Translations under genes and position numbers: made by a program
Assembly: GCF_025698545.1 (NCBI RefSeq)
Contig: NC_068575.1
Coordinates: 55,623,980 to 55,687,979 of the forward strand
Source of the DNA: Gossypium raimondii
Lineage: Eukaryota > Streptophyta > Magnoliopsida > Malvales > Malvaceae
Length of the DNA: 64,000 bases
Direction: 5' to 3'
Notes under the pieces: model-generated
Database searches by the model: none
The model's input: only the letters and a program-made list of their open reading frames with translations
What the model was told of the DNA's origin: nothing
Part shown: positions 46,585 to 59,194 of the stretch, one piece after another
Layout of the letters: each line of letters opens with the position of its first letter
Position numbering within the stretch: position 1 is the first letter of the stretch

Positions 46585-47462
46585 CTCCTTTTCCTTTCCC
46601 TTTTTTAAAACTACGCAGTTTCTCGCTGTTTTCTCTGGAAATTCCTTTCCACGTTTTCAAGCGAAGAATCTGTTCCTTCAGTTTCTGTTTTCGGAGTTTT
46701 GAACTTGAAGAATAGAGAGCGACAAACGGTGGACGGAGACAGCGAGCGAGAGTCAAAAGCATAATTAAAATACAAAAAAGGAAGAGAGGGAAACGAATGC
46801 TGACGTTGGATCCTTGCCAACTGTAACTTATTAATATCTTACGGTTATGAGAGATAGATTGAAATGATCTCAGATGCAGGAGATTGTGTCTCCCCTCATC
46901 TTCTTCAAGAGTATATTACCAAAGCATGTTCGCTTAAAGACATAAATAAATTTTATTCTATTCCTTTAAAGAAAGAGGCTTTTTCACATCAACAAACGTA
47001 AAATAAATAATAAAAACACTCTAATAACATTAAAATTAGATGTTTTCTTCGGACAATCTATTTTTTTATATTTGAAATTTGGTGTTTATGTTTTTATTTA
47101 CAATAATTTATTATTTTAGATTAAAAACATAATAATTTATTTCACCCTCAATTTTTTAAAATTTTTATTCATTTATTTAATATTTTATTTTAAAATTTTA
47201 ATTTATATTTTCACGAATCATCGGATGAAAAATTAATGTTTTCAATTTAGTTGATATGATATACACGTGGATGATATATTAGTATTTAAATAACTTCTTA
47301 AAATATTTAATTTTTTAAATTAATTAAATCTTGACATGTCATCCATGTGATAATTCACTTGTCCTTTTATTAAATTTGTTGGCATAACATATTAATATTA
47401 AAAAACAATACTCATTTAATAGTCTTGTAACAAAAATGATATTATTAATGGATTTAAATTTA
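46585..47462. other. Intergenic, 5' flank of SYP71 and AT-rich DNA
   Basis: 46585-46760 is the probable SYP71 5' UTR. Further right is AT-rich with weak inverted repeats (GATATACACGTGG near 47258 against CCATGTGATAATTC near 47344), probably another old MITE. Confidence 0.4.
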
Positions 47463-47560
47463 ACAGCAACCTTTTAGTCTAATGGTAAGAATACTATGTT
47501 GTGAGGCATGAGAGTTTGGATTCAATTCCAAACAACCAATATTTTAAAAAATATTAAAAT
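47463..47560 (+). mobile_element. tRNA-derived SINE head, second family
   Basis: TTTTAGTCTAATGGTAAG is A-box-like and GAGTTTGGATTCAATTCC B-box-like with about tRNA spacing, followed by an A-rich end. It cannot fold into a full tRNA, so it is not a tRNA gene. Confidence 0.4.
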
Positions 47561-48034
47561 TCACGTTAATATTATTTAAAATATTTTTATTAACTAATAA
47601 TATTATAAAAATCAAAACATTAAACATAAAAATATAAACACGAAAACTAAATTTAACTGCAGTTTTATAAGCTATAATCTCAAGAAAAAAGCGGCAAAAG
47701 GATGAGTTACTGGTAAAGGGTTGCAAGAAAATAGGATTTAACTCCGTCATTATTGAGTTGGAATTCGTATATTTTATTAAACGAGCCGAGAGTAGTAAGC
47801 TCCTGAGTTTAATTGAATTTATTCAATTTTAGATTAAAATCGTTAAATAATTCAGCAATTATTTTAAATTAAGCTTGAATGCTAAAGTCAGCATTAATTT
47901 TACTTTCAGTTAGATTAACAAATTTAATTGAGTAAATTTAACTAAAACTAAATGTGCATTAAGCTTTTAAGTTTAACCCCACAGCTCAACCTTTTTATAG
48001 TAAAAGTTAGATTCAATTTATAGATTAAATCGTC

Positions 48035-48170
48035 AATTGTGTCTTAATTGATTGGTATAAATATTATTGTCAATATGAGAGGACGTGGATTGAGTACATT
48101 ACCCTCCTCTTTATGGATTAAAAGAGATTATAAATAATTTTAAGTATCGTATCAAAAAAATATATAAACT
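48035..48170 (+). mobile_element. tRNA-derived SINE, copy 3 (diverged)
   Basis: GTGTCTTAATTGATTGG, ATTATTGTCAATATGAG, AGGACGTGGATTGAGT, CCTCCTCTTTATGG and a terminal AAGTATCGTATCAAAAAAA follow the order of copy 1. Confidence 0.6.
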
Positions 48171-48242
48171 AAACCATGACAAAAAGTTAGATTATATTTT
48201 ATCTTTTATTAAAAAGATTAGTAAAATAGTTAATTTGTATTA

Positions 48243-48434
48243 AATTAAAGAGTAAATTAATTTTATATTAAAATTTTATCTATTTTACGGTTAAAAATTA
48301 GTATTTATATGTCAAGATAAGATAAATATAACACATCACGTGGAACTATCTTATTATTTTATTAACTACGCTAATTTTTAACAATAAAAATAGATAAAAA
48401 TTTCAATATAAAAGATGAAATTACTTTTTAATTT
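48243..48434. repeat. Inverted-repeat MITE
   Basis: The left arm TTATATTAAAATTTTATCTA is mirrored by TAGATAAAAATTTCAATATAA on the right, with matching outer blocks (AAAGAGTAAATT against ACTTTTTAATTTA). About 190 bp, non-coding. Confidence 0.6.
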
Positions 48435-48782
48435 ATTTATTTTCCAATAAAAAAATGTAATCTGAGATTTATTACGGGATTATTAAAGTAGTTTTACCTT
48501 ATTCTTTCTTAAGAACGTCGGTGACGCGTTTCCTACACGTTCCTCTTGCGTGAGCGTGGCCTTGTTTTCATGTTTTCTACATCCTTTGCTTATGTTGACT
48601 CGCAGTGTAGCAGCAGTCAACAAATAGCCATTTTAAGGATATTTATAAAAAATAATCATCATCATCATAATAATAATTCAACACAGTCGACTGAATTAAG
48701 GACTTCAAAACAGTCCGCAAATTAGATCTTTAATACGTTTTTAATCGCCCACTAAACCAAAAACTTTTATGCTTTTAATTCC

Positions 48783-48796
48783 TTTATATATATATA
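48783..48796 (+). promoter_or_regulatory. Probable TATA box of the TMEM8-like gene
   Basis: A TTTATATATATATA tract lies about 70-80 bp upstream of the ATG at 48863. Confidence 0.4.
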
Positions 48797-48862
48797 CATA
48801 TTATCTCTTTCTTTATTACTATTAATTTTCTGTTGGCTCCCTTCTTAGAATCACCTCCCAAA

Positions 48863-51800
48863 ATGGCAGAAAATTCGATTCTTTGCTCGGTTTCCAGTTT
48901 GACTCTCAGCATTTTCATTCTCTTTTGTTGTTTATTTGGGCATTGTAATTCGGTGGAGCAACTTGGTGGATATGATACCTTTACTATTTCAAGCTTCAAA
49001 TACCCAGAAACCCAGATCAGACCTTTTGACATGCATTATATAAGAGGTACGGAGAACTAATTTAATGGTTTTCAATTTGTCATTTCAGGTTATTTTTTTA
49101 TGATTATTTAATTGTGGACTGCTCTTAAGTAATGAGTGGTGGTCTAAAATTTAAACTTTACCAATTAATGCATGAAATATTTTCATGTGAATGGATCTTT
49201 TTTTTTCTATTAATTAATTTCGATTTCAAGACTAATTTTATTCTTTTTGTCTATTATAATGAGGAAAGCAATTAGAATTTTTCCGAGACAAAGATTCATC
49301 GTTAGTTAACTTTAAAAAAGAAAAAAAGAAAACCCTTAAAGAATTACATTTAACACTGTTTCAGCAGCAGAATAAGGCAAATTAGTTATGGGAGACATCA
49401 GGTTTGAAGCTGTTTCTCTCTGTCTTCATAATTATTAGATTGTTTCCTTTTATGGAAAGCTACTTCATTCCTGTTTTCCTGGAAATGAATTTCCCGGAAA
49501 ACAGGAAGGTTAAAAGAAAATGGTAATTAGATTCGATGTATTTGTGTCTCACTGGGTTTACTATTTGCTTGTTCCAGTTGATTTACCCCCATGGTTCTCT
49601 TCAATGTCGATAGCATTGAAGTCGAGTGTCAATCTTGTAAGTATGCTTGTCCAAGTTAATTAGGCTTTTAGTTTATCACATTTTCTTACTATGCTGTTTC
49701 TTGAATTTCTCTTGTTTGCTCATACTATTAGTTAAACTTTTTATTGTTTGCTCACCTCTTTTGTTTATACTTGAAAATGCTTGCAGGACATTAAAAGTGC
49801 TAAAAAAGTTCCTAAAAGTGTGCTGCCGATGATATGCTTCAGAGATGGCAGCCTCCCATTGCCAGATGTCTCAAGCACTTCATTAGAAGGTATCCAGCTA
49901 GCAAATGTCAGATACTATTTCTTTCTTTCAATCGCAGAATTCATGAACCAGAATGAATGTTAGTAGTTTAAGACGTTTTCTCTTGCTGGTGCACTAGTTG
50001 CACTATCTAACAGATCTTTTGATGGAATACAAGTACTTCAAAATATGGAGCAGTGCTATCCTGTGCCAAGAAATATGACAATGAAGTTGACGAATGAGCA
50101 GGTTTGCCGTCTTTATAACATGTTTTTAGCTGGAAGACATGTCATGCTTTTGGTCTTAAAAAATTCATATTCGCATGTAGTTTGTTTAACTGAATTCTTA
50201 GGTGAGTATTACACTATATTACCCATTTGGCATTTTTTAACCCACAATCCGGGGTAAAATTTTTTAGCCCACAGCATCCTTTTTATTTTCTTTTATGTTC
50301 TATTAGAAACTCAACTATTGGCACTATAACTTGAAAATCTGTTCAGATATCTGCCAGGGTTTTGTATTTTGGTCTTTTCAATGGTGTTGGGCCTACAAGA
50401 ACACAGTCAAAGATGGTAAATTACTAGCTCTACTATTTTGCACCTTGTTCTCCACTTGCATTTAGGCTTGTGGATATCTGCTGGATATCAAATCCTTGTT
50501 TAAAGAATGCTTGCTTTTGTTCCTATTCATCTCATTGTTGTTCTTCACTACTGCTATGTGTTGCAGATTGTTAGGAACCGTGCTTACTCCTTTACAGCTA
50601 ATATTAGCGTGGAAGGATGTACAACCTCAACAATGCAAGGACAGTACTGCAACCAAACTATTGAACTGCTTTCTTGTGCTCGATCTGGTAATAGTTCAGG
50701 AAATGGTTCAGTATCTGGGTTCTTCAATCAAAGCATGGTTTTGTGCAGGAACAATTTTGAGACCTCCTGCCATGGGGATGGAGAAATGAAAATATACTCC
50801 TTAGAGATACTACGGATAACTGAATCCTTAACAATTTCTGTACAAAATCTAAGGTTAAGACCTCTGGACAGCATAGGGAATAGTAGCAGAATTTATTTAA
50901 TGTGCTTTGCTCGTTATGGTGCAATGCCATTGGCTACTCTGCATGATTATTCTGGTGACTTAAACCAATCCCCTTTGGTCATTCGCTTCCCAAAGGTTGG
51001 CCAGTGGTATATTTCTATTCTAGCCCTTCATCTTGCAAAGGAAATTGGTGGGGCCCTGAGTAATGTTTCAAAAGTTTGCTATTCCTTGGAAGTGCAAGAA
51101 CTTGAATGTCCTTTGGGAAAGGCTGGGCCAAACTGTTCGTCTGAAAGATACATGCTTCAGGTGGTCATTGTCAACATACATGTTACATTTGTTTTCTGTA
51201 TCGCTTACAACTTCATAAATTTCATCAATTCATTTTTATTTTAACATTATGCTTGGTGCATGTCAGTAAGTTTTAGTTTTAAAATTTGATGCTATTAGTA
51301 AATTATTTGCCTATTTGAAATTCAATGCCTTAAATAATATTTACACGTCCACATTTGCGAGGATAAAGCAGATATTAGGTGTAGGAGAAAGCGACTACTT
51401 GCTTGTTAGTTGTGACTTAGAAACAGGCTTTTATAATTAAGGATGAGAAGATGACAGTGTGAACTTTATTTGTGGGTGACTGGACACCATGTCTTGAGAA
51501 TCTTCTCCAGAGGACTGAGGGTGAAATTTCCTTAAACCTGAAGAGATTCATGTTAAAAGATGTAATCGTTTTGAAGCAAAATAGGGCCAAATTTCAGTTT
51601 GGAAGATTTGGCTTCAAAGTGTTCACTTACACTTTTTTATTTTTCTTTAGTTGTAGTTCTTTTTTAAGTAGATTTGTGAACAACTTTATTCCCGTACTCC
51701 CTTTTCTTTCTGTTGATGCTTGAAGAAACTCATTCGCAGGAGTAATTTATTGATGAGCTGAGAATGGTTGTCTGCAGACGGTTCTCAGGAAATATTCGAC

Positions 51801-54440
51801 CCCTTTTGAATCCTATTATTTGCCAGATGGTGGGGATGTGATATCAGATGCTCTTAATTTTCATCTTGAGCCCCTTTTAAGCAACTACTCAGTTGGAGGA
51901 CTGGACAGCTGGACTTATTTTCTTCTGGATGTTCCTCGAGGTGCTGCTGGTGGAAATCTCCATGTCCGGCTAATGTCAGATAGAAAGATGAATTATGAAA
52001 TATATGCTAGAAATGGTGGATTGCCATCACTTATTAACTGGGACTATTATTATGTAAACAAGACAAGCAGCAGTGGTGACTCCGTGTTTTTTGTATTGTA
52101 CAATTCAAGTGATGAAAAGGTCGATTTTTACATCTTATATGTTAAGGAAGGAATCTGGAATATTGCACTAAGGCATCTAAACAGCACTGGTGACATTTCC
52201 GATGGCCAGACTACTATGTCTATTTCACTTGAAAGATGCCCTAAAAGATGCTCCTATCATGGTGCTTGTAAATCTGCTCTTGATACAAGTGGATTGACTT
52301 TGTACAGGTATTATATTTTTCAGCCATTCTTTTCTTTTCTATAACATTTTTTCTTCTGATTTCCCATTTTTATAATAATTTTATTTGTTATAGCTAAGCA
52401 TATAGGATTGGATGAAGGCCTAAAATGCATTTTTTGCCTTGTCATTGTACTATTTCCTGTTTCTCAGCTTTTGTGCCTGTGATCGGAACCATGGAGGTTT
52501 TGACTGTAGCATTGAGATTGTATCCCATCAAGGTAAATTCCTTTCAGGAGTTGAATGCAAAAATATGGATGCCATTCCTGCCACTTGTTTTCATCAACAA
52601 TAATTGTTTATGGTTCCAAAGTAGCCATTTCTTCCTTCCTTTTAGGCTAGCCTTCAGGTTTATTAGCATTTGAAATAAATTCCAGGACTTGGTATTATTA
52701 TAATGCTACAAAACAAATTTAGCCTCTCGTCTGCTTGGAAACTGATGCAGGACACATATGGCAATCGATTGCACTAATCGCATCTAATGCTGCAGCTGTG
52801 TTTCCTGCTTTTTGGGCTCTCCGGCAGAAGGTAAATCTCCATTTATTTCGTGGACTCACTTGCAAATGTTTCTGATTTCTGATGGCAAAGAGTGCCAACC
52901 TTTTGTGATGAAACATTAGAGGTTTCTTGAAATTTCCAGCCATGTCAATGACATACCTAACCATCATTCTTTGATATCTGTATTTTGTCAAAGGCTAAAT
53001 TACCTGTTTATATGCAGGCATTCGCAGAATGGGTGGTCTACACAGTGAGTGGAATTTCAAGTGGATTATATCATGCATGTGATGTGGGTACCTGGTGTGT
53101 ATTGTCCTTTGGTGTTTTACAGGTACTTGTTGGTACGATTTCCTAAGAATGATTCATTATTTGTCATGAAAAACTTGTAAAGATCATGGTTGAAATACAT
53201 TTGGAAAACATGAATCCAACTTGCATAAAAGATCACTATCCTATTTATGGTTACTGGTTTGAACTAATATTGACTGGTAACTTCGGAAATGTTTCAGTTT
53301 ATGGACTTTTGGCTGTCTTTCATGGCTGTAGTGAGCACTTTTATATACCTCACAACAATTGATGAAGTCTTTAAAAGGGCAATCCACACAGCTGTGGCTA
53401 TCCTTACTGCCCTGATGGCCATAACTAAGGCAACCAGGTATATGGATCTGGTGACATTTGTGTTAATTCCAATATATGACCCAGTTCTAGCAGCAATGGA
53501 AGGTATTTGACTAAGCTAAGCTGTGCAGGTCATCCAATATTATCCTTGTGATGGGAATCGGAGCGTTTGGTCTTCTTCTTGGGTGGTTGATAGAGTTCTC
53601 TACCAATTATCGGTCACTTTCCTGTTCAATGGGTTTATGTTTGAACAGACTTGAAAGGTGGTTTCTTTTTTGTACCATCATGAAGTACTATGCATAAACT
53701 GCATGAAATTAAAGTCTAGAGAGTAAAATGCATACTCAGGGTTGTGTACGGTAGCACATAAACTGCCTTTAGTTATTAGTAAACAGTACGTAGTACTGTG
53801 AGAATAGGATCTTTTTTTCTTTTTTCATTTTAAATTGTGCTAACTATCGCTTGAGTTGGTCAAGGGACTCCATTACCATTATTGTGATTTAGCATCTAAG
53901 TTCAGGATAGTATTCTTAAATACACAGGAAGCCATGCTTTGTCATTAGAGAAACATGATCCTATAGCTGTATTAACATTATAGAAGCACTACTTGGTAGA
54001 TAGACCATGTGGACTAACAAAACCCGAATATAATGCATTGCATTTACAAGATGAATTGTTAAACTGTAGATGGCCGAGCAGAGAATGGCTGCAGAATCTT
54101 GTAAACACTGTAATGAAACGATTTAGATGGGGATTTGTGCTTGCTGGTTTTATTGCACTAGCCATGGCAGCGATAAGCTGGAATCTTGAAAGCAGTCAAA
54201 GTTACTGGATTTGGCACAGGTTAGTTGTCTCCCTTCTTTTCGGTATATAAAATTGCTTAGATCTCTCTCACTCTCTCCCATGTTTGACTGTTTACATGCA
54301 GTGTTTGGCATGTTGCCATATATTCATCTTCTTTCTTCTTCCTCTGTTCAAAAGTAATAACCATAAATAGTGGGAACAGAACACCCACCGACGCAAACTA
54401 TCAGTTGACTCAGCAGGATTCTCTCTCTCAAGGTGCATAG
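48863..54440 (+). CDS. TMEM8/PGAP6-like multi-pass membrane protein with EGF-like module, 816 aa, 14 exons
   Basis: Exons: 48863-49046, 49578-49636, 49787-49889, 49998-50101, 50347-50415, 50567-51160, 51778-52307, 52468-52532, 52751-52830, 53018-53122, 53298-53437, 53529-53657, 54070-54219, 54302-54440. They total 2451 nt and every phase closes. The start at 48863 is the first ATG; residues 1-27 form a signal peptide (LTLSIFILFCCLFGHCNS). A long extracellular part with many N-glycosylation motifs (NQT, NSS, NGS, NVS, NKT) follows. An EGF-like module (CPKRCSYHGAC...FCACDRNHGGFDC) spans exons 7-8, then about seven hydrophobic helices. The HACD motif (SSGLYHACD) and the layout fit the TMEM8/DUF3522 family; the mammalian member PGAP6 is a GPI-specific phospholipase A2. 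A matching role in plants is inference. No break found. Confidence 0.85.
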
Positions 54441-55089
54441 GAAGAAGGAAGATTTTTCAGAGAATTGAACTTCACATAAGGAAACAAGTTACCATCAAAA
54501 CATGCAGGAAAAAAGTTTCATCTGGCAATATAGTAATTTGTAGACCCAAAATAATATTCGACCTCTTCAATATCTTTCCCTTTTTTTGGTAAATTGGCCT
54601 ATTTACCACCTTTTTCCAGGATTATCTTCTCCTGTGTATATAATGTATACACCAATAGGTCGGGTAAAGAACTGAAGCAGCTTAGCAATGTGACCCAAAA
54701 TCTTTTAGCCTTTGGGGAAAGCAAAGTGTGAGCAATAGATGCAGGTTTCTCTATCTTGCAACTGTAAAAAGTATTTGGATTTTTTTTTCAATATTTTTCA
54801 TAATTAATTTTTATTTATCAATATGATAAAGTGCTTTAGATTTATCAATATTTTGTGTCCACGTGAGCTCAAACACGAATAAGGGATGTATATATGTTCC
54901 CAATATATAAAAAAGAATTAAAAAAATTTAAGGGTACACATTATAGTGTATATACACACTTTTACACAAAGCCGAACCTCAAGATGCAATAACGTTGCAG
55001 TTACCTTGAAGATTTAGCTTTAAAAACACTGGTACAAACAATACAGAGGACGATTTGTACTAGGTTTGCATGTAAATCATACCTTTTGT
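54441..55089. other. Convergent intergenic region
   Basis: 650 bp between the 3' ends of the TMEM8-like gene (+) and the CRCK2-like gene (-); it would hold both 3' UTRs. A T-rich tract lies near 54781-54789. Confidence 0.5.
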
Positions 55090-57267
55090 TTATTGCTCTT
55101 TAACTGAAGCACTCCTTTGAGAGTTTGATGAAAGAGAGCGAAAGTCTAAAGCTGATTGTTCTCTAAAATCCTTACGGATGCTCCATAAGACCTCCCCACA
55201 CCTCCTCATACTAGGCCGACTCTGCCTACGGGGAGCCAGGCATTGCAAGGCTAGTTCAAGAATCTTTTCGAGGGCTAAGTTAATCCCAGCAGTCAGTTCT
55301 AGCCTAGGGTCCAAAGTTGATATGGCATCACCGTCTGTAAACTTTTTCATTGCCTGGAATTACAAAAAAAAAAAATGCATCAGTAACTTCATTCATGAAA
55401 AGGATGATTGAAGATATCAAGAGAGAAGGGAAAGGGTTTCAATGCACACCCATTTTGGTGTTATCCGCTCCTTGATTTCCCGTTTTGGTTCAATGGGGCG
55501 CCTGCCAGTGACTAGTTCAACTAATAATACTCCAAATGAATAAACATCACTCTTTTCTGTAAGTTGATAGGTTCTTAGGTATTCTGGGTCCAGGTAGCCA
55601 GCAGTGCCTTTTACCTGGGTTGACACATGGGTTGCACCAGAGTCCGTATCTGCGGCCAGCCTGGCGAAGCCAAAGTCGGTGACCTTGGCTCGGAGCTTTT
55701 CGGTAAGGAGAATGTTGGAAGACTTTATATCTCTGTGAATAATTGGGTGATCTACATAGAATTCAATTCATGATCTAATTATTTCATCAAAGAAGATCAA
55801 AGCTCTTGTTTTTGAAACCCCAGAAATAAAAAAAGCAAACCTGTATACATATGAAGATAGGTGATTGCATGGGCCACATCAATGGCTATATCAAGCCTCG
55901 AAGCAAAGTCAAGTTCTTTTCCATTAACACCTGCAGCAAATTTTTTCTCATAATTTGATTATTTGAAGTCTGGAAATTCCAGAATAAAGAGGAAGAAGAA
56001 ACAACAAGAACTCACCATCCAAGTGTTCCCTTAGAGTTCCATTGGGGACATACTCGACAACCACAACTCTTTCATCTCCATGCTCTAAGTACCCATAAAA
56101 CCTAACCAAATTCAAATGTTCCACTTGTGCCAGTGTTGTTACTTCACTTTGGAATTCCACACCCAAATGCTTATCATATACACTCTACAAAACAATCAAA
56201 ATGTTGATCCATTTCTTAGTTAAACTTGAACCCATAAATTTTAATCAAAGATAAGTAACCTCATCGTTCCAAATCCAAACCTTTTTAGCTCGTTTGATAG
56301 CGACCAAAGTTCCATCATCAAGTTTTCCCTTATAAACTGTTCCGAATCCACCCTGTCCGATCTTGAAAGCAGGTGAGAAGTTCCTTGTGGCCTTAAAAAT
56401 TTCCTCAATCGTGAATTTCATGCTCCCAGGCGCTCTCTCCTTCGTTGAATTGGAATAAATCCCTCGATTCTGACCCCTCATTCTTGACGTTTCCGACGCA
56501 GCTACAAGTTAAACAACTAAAACTTTATGCAATAGTTTAAACTCATCCAATTCCATTGTTGTTACTTGATTATTGGAAAGTTGACCGACAATGTGGGTTT
56601 CACTATGAATAAAATCTTGATTAACTTCTCTGAACTTAAACTTATGACTAGTTCAAAGTAACTATACATACTTTCTAAAATCGATCAAATAAAAAATTTT
56701 GGGCTCTTCTTTAAATTCTTTTAATACGAAGCTCTACCTTTAACAAGTAATTGGTAGCAGAGCCTGAGAGCAGGGAGGTTGTTTGGTTGAGGAGAAAATG
56801 TCAAAGCAGAAAAAAACATCAGTAAGGGGTTTTTTTTTTTTTTTTAACACTGGAGACTTTCAGATAACACGTAAAAATTGGATTTTTATCGTTTTCTAAG
56901 ATCTGAGGATCTAACTCGGCAAAAGTTTTGTAGGGAAGTTAACAACTTGCTTAAATCCGGAAAATTAAAAAATATCTACCACGTCATCATCGTTTAAACT
57001 AAAACGAGAAACAGGCATACCAGAAGGAGCTCCAAACTCATTGGACACTTTTAAATTATTGCTGTCGTCTGTCTCGGGAGGTGTAAAACACGCGACAAAA
57101 GCTCCAGCGATGGACCGGGCAGCAACCTTTACTGGATTCCGCCCTGAACGAGAGACAGTTGATGCAGTGTAGGAAGAAAAGCTAGGAGAGTAAGCGGATC
57201 GGTCCGGTGTTGACCTTATGCCGGAACTAGGGTTCCGGCTTCTCGAACTGCTTGTGGAGCTGGTCAT
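55090..57267 (-). CDS. CRCK2: Calmodulin-binding receptor-like cytoplasmic kinase, CRCK2-type, 430 aa, 6 exons
   Basis: Ser/Thr kinases of this group lack an extracellular domain and bind Ca2+/calmodulin. Exons on minus: 57267-57021, 56501-56281, 56184-56016, 55930-55841, 55751-55450, 55353-55090; they sum to 1293 nt with closing phases. The N-terminal 110 residues are Ser-rich. Kinase features: [12 protein letters not shown] (131-141), AIKRAKK with catalytic Lys152, HRDIKSSN catalytic loop, [16 protein letters not shown] activation segment, [14 protein letters not shown] and the final Arg in RQSRPSMRR. All catalytic residues are present. Exon 1 uses a GGTATGCC donor at 57020; reading past it gives a short acidic tail and stop (DDDVVDIF), so intron retention would make a truncated protein. 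CRCK2 versus CRCK1/3 is judged by overall resemblance. Confidence 0.85.
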
Positions 57268-59194
57268 CACGAGAGAGAGAGAGGGAAAGGAAAATGATTT
57301 AAGATAGTATTAAAGAGACGACTTTTGAATTAATTACTTTATAAAAGCGAATGAGGCTAACATGCGCCTTTTAGGTTCAACTCATTAAAAGCGAAGTTTG
57401 TTGGCAACATTAAAACCATTACCCCGCCGTTTCGATAAAACAAAAGCAAGATCTTTCTTTCTTACTTGCTAGCTGGATGAACGCGTCTTCTCTTCACTTG
57501 TTTGTTTGCTGCTTTTTTGCTTTTTTATAACATTTGAAAAAATTAATCAAAGTTTATCACAACTCTCCTAATAATAAACTACTGTCAATCCCTGAATCCA
57601 AAATATTAAAAATAAAAATATATTACGGACAAAATCATGTTTAAATATAGTATTTTCGTTTTGTATTCAAAATGATCCAACTTATATTAAAAGATAAATA
57701 ATTTAATTTACGTGATAATTTTAAAGACCATTCTCGGATTTTGTGATTGACTAATATCGTGTGTTCATATAACGGTCCCCTTTGTGGAAGAGTATTTTCT
57801 ATGGTCATAGTCAAAGGCCAAATAAAACAAAGAAAGGGAACGGCCAAAAAGGGGAACTTGCCTCTAACCTAACCTACTCTTGATTTGATCAATTCAAATG
57901 TCTGAATCAAATTAACTACAAATCAAGTTTAAGGGTAGGTTTCAACAGGGATGCTTTCTTGCAAGCTACTACTACCTGGAAACAGCAACGTCTGAACAAA
58001 AATGGGGCTGGTACTTGACAAGTTAGCTCAAACTCCCCCCACTACTTAAAACCCGGATTAACATTGATGGATCCACTTCATGTCTGCAGATATAAGACAA
58101 CATATAACACAAGCAACATCAAGAACAACCATTCTCATCCAACTGTGGAGTGGTTCAAACGGGTTTTGTAAATCCGGAAAGAGGATCTTGATGTCCGAGA
58201 CTAGATTGTAATAGCAATGGAATCAGGCTTTTACGAAACTGGCCTCAGATCTTCCTGGTTCTTTTAAGCTCAACAGATTGATCTCACCAGATGTCCTCTA
58301 ATGCTCCACCCTTACACTTCATTTTCTGGATGGAGACCGTAAAGCTCTTCAGGCACCCCTCTAGCCATTTATACGCCACACTTTTACCATGTGATTTAAA
58401 TATATATATTTATTATTAAATTAAAAAACCAACAACCACAACAGTCTAGAACTGATATGATAAATTCGATAATATAGTTTCCATACCCATTTGCAAGCAG
58501 CAATGCTTCCTCATTCATCAACATACAACGTAGAAGAGGAAAGTGTTCTTCCTAGATTCCACTAGGAGTAATTGCATTTGCCCTTAGATTAGAAGTCAAT
58601 CAACTATCAAGTGCAGTGAGAATAAAAATTGTGTGGGTTTAAACCAATGACTTGTGGTATAGATGGAGAGAAAATTGACAAAGTTCTATAGTTACTTCAA
58701 AGTTGCCAGACTTTCAAGCAAACCTTCCAATCAGCTTAGAGGACACTTAAATAGACTAGTATTAGACCTATTGTTATTACTAAAACATTTAAAAGAAGTT
58801 AAAGAGATGTATTCATTCAATTCCATCATCATAAAAAAGCTATTGACATCTACCAATCAGCATAAAATTGTTCATCAATTGGATAGAAAAATGCTATATA
58901 AAATGCATTTCAAGATAGATTATTCGAAATCATACCATAGTAAGAGTTTTACTCATTATCGAAAGACTTACCTCAGGGTTAATGGGGCATGCAGATTCAG
59001 TTAGAGCACGCAAATCCTTACTAAAACAACAAGAGAATTATTTAAAGAGCACAGTCATAATATTGCTGAAGCACATGTCCTCACCAGCTGATGTGTTATA
59101 TTCCTGCTTCATTGGAACAGGTAATATTGGTTACATGTCCAAAGTTTCAGGTAAGATTATCACTTGAGACAAACACATTAACATGAGCAGCAAG
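57268..59194. other. Intergenic, no supported gene
   Basis: Next to the kinase start is its probable 5' UTR with a GA repeat (57271-57285). The part left of the PPR stop would include its 3' UTR. A 113-codon frame at 58663-59004 has no domain. Confidence 0.45.

Noticed and set aside
47463-47540. tRNA gene
   Set aside because: A- and B-box-like words occur, but no acceptor stem pairs and an A-rich tail follows; a SINE head fits better.
58663-59004. 113-codon + frame left of the PPR gene
   Set aside because: Lies opposite the PPR 3' region, Lys/Leu/Ser-rich, no domain or signals.
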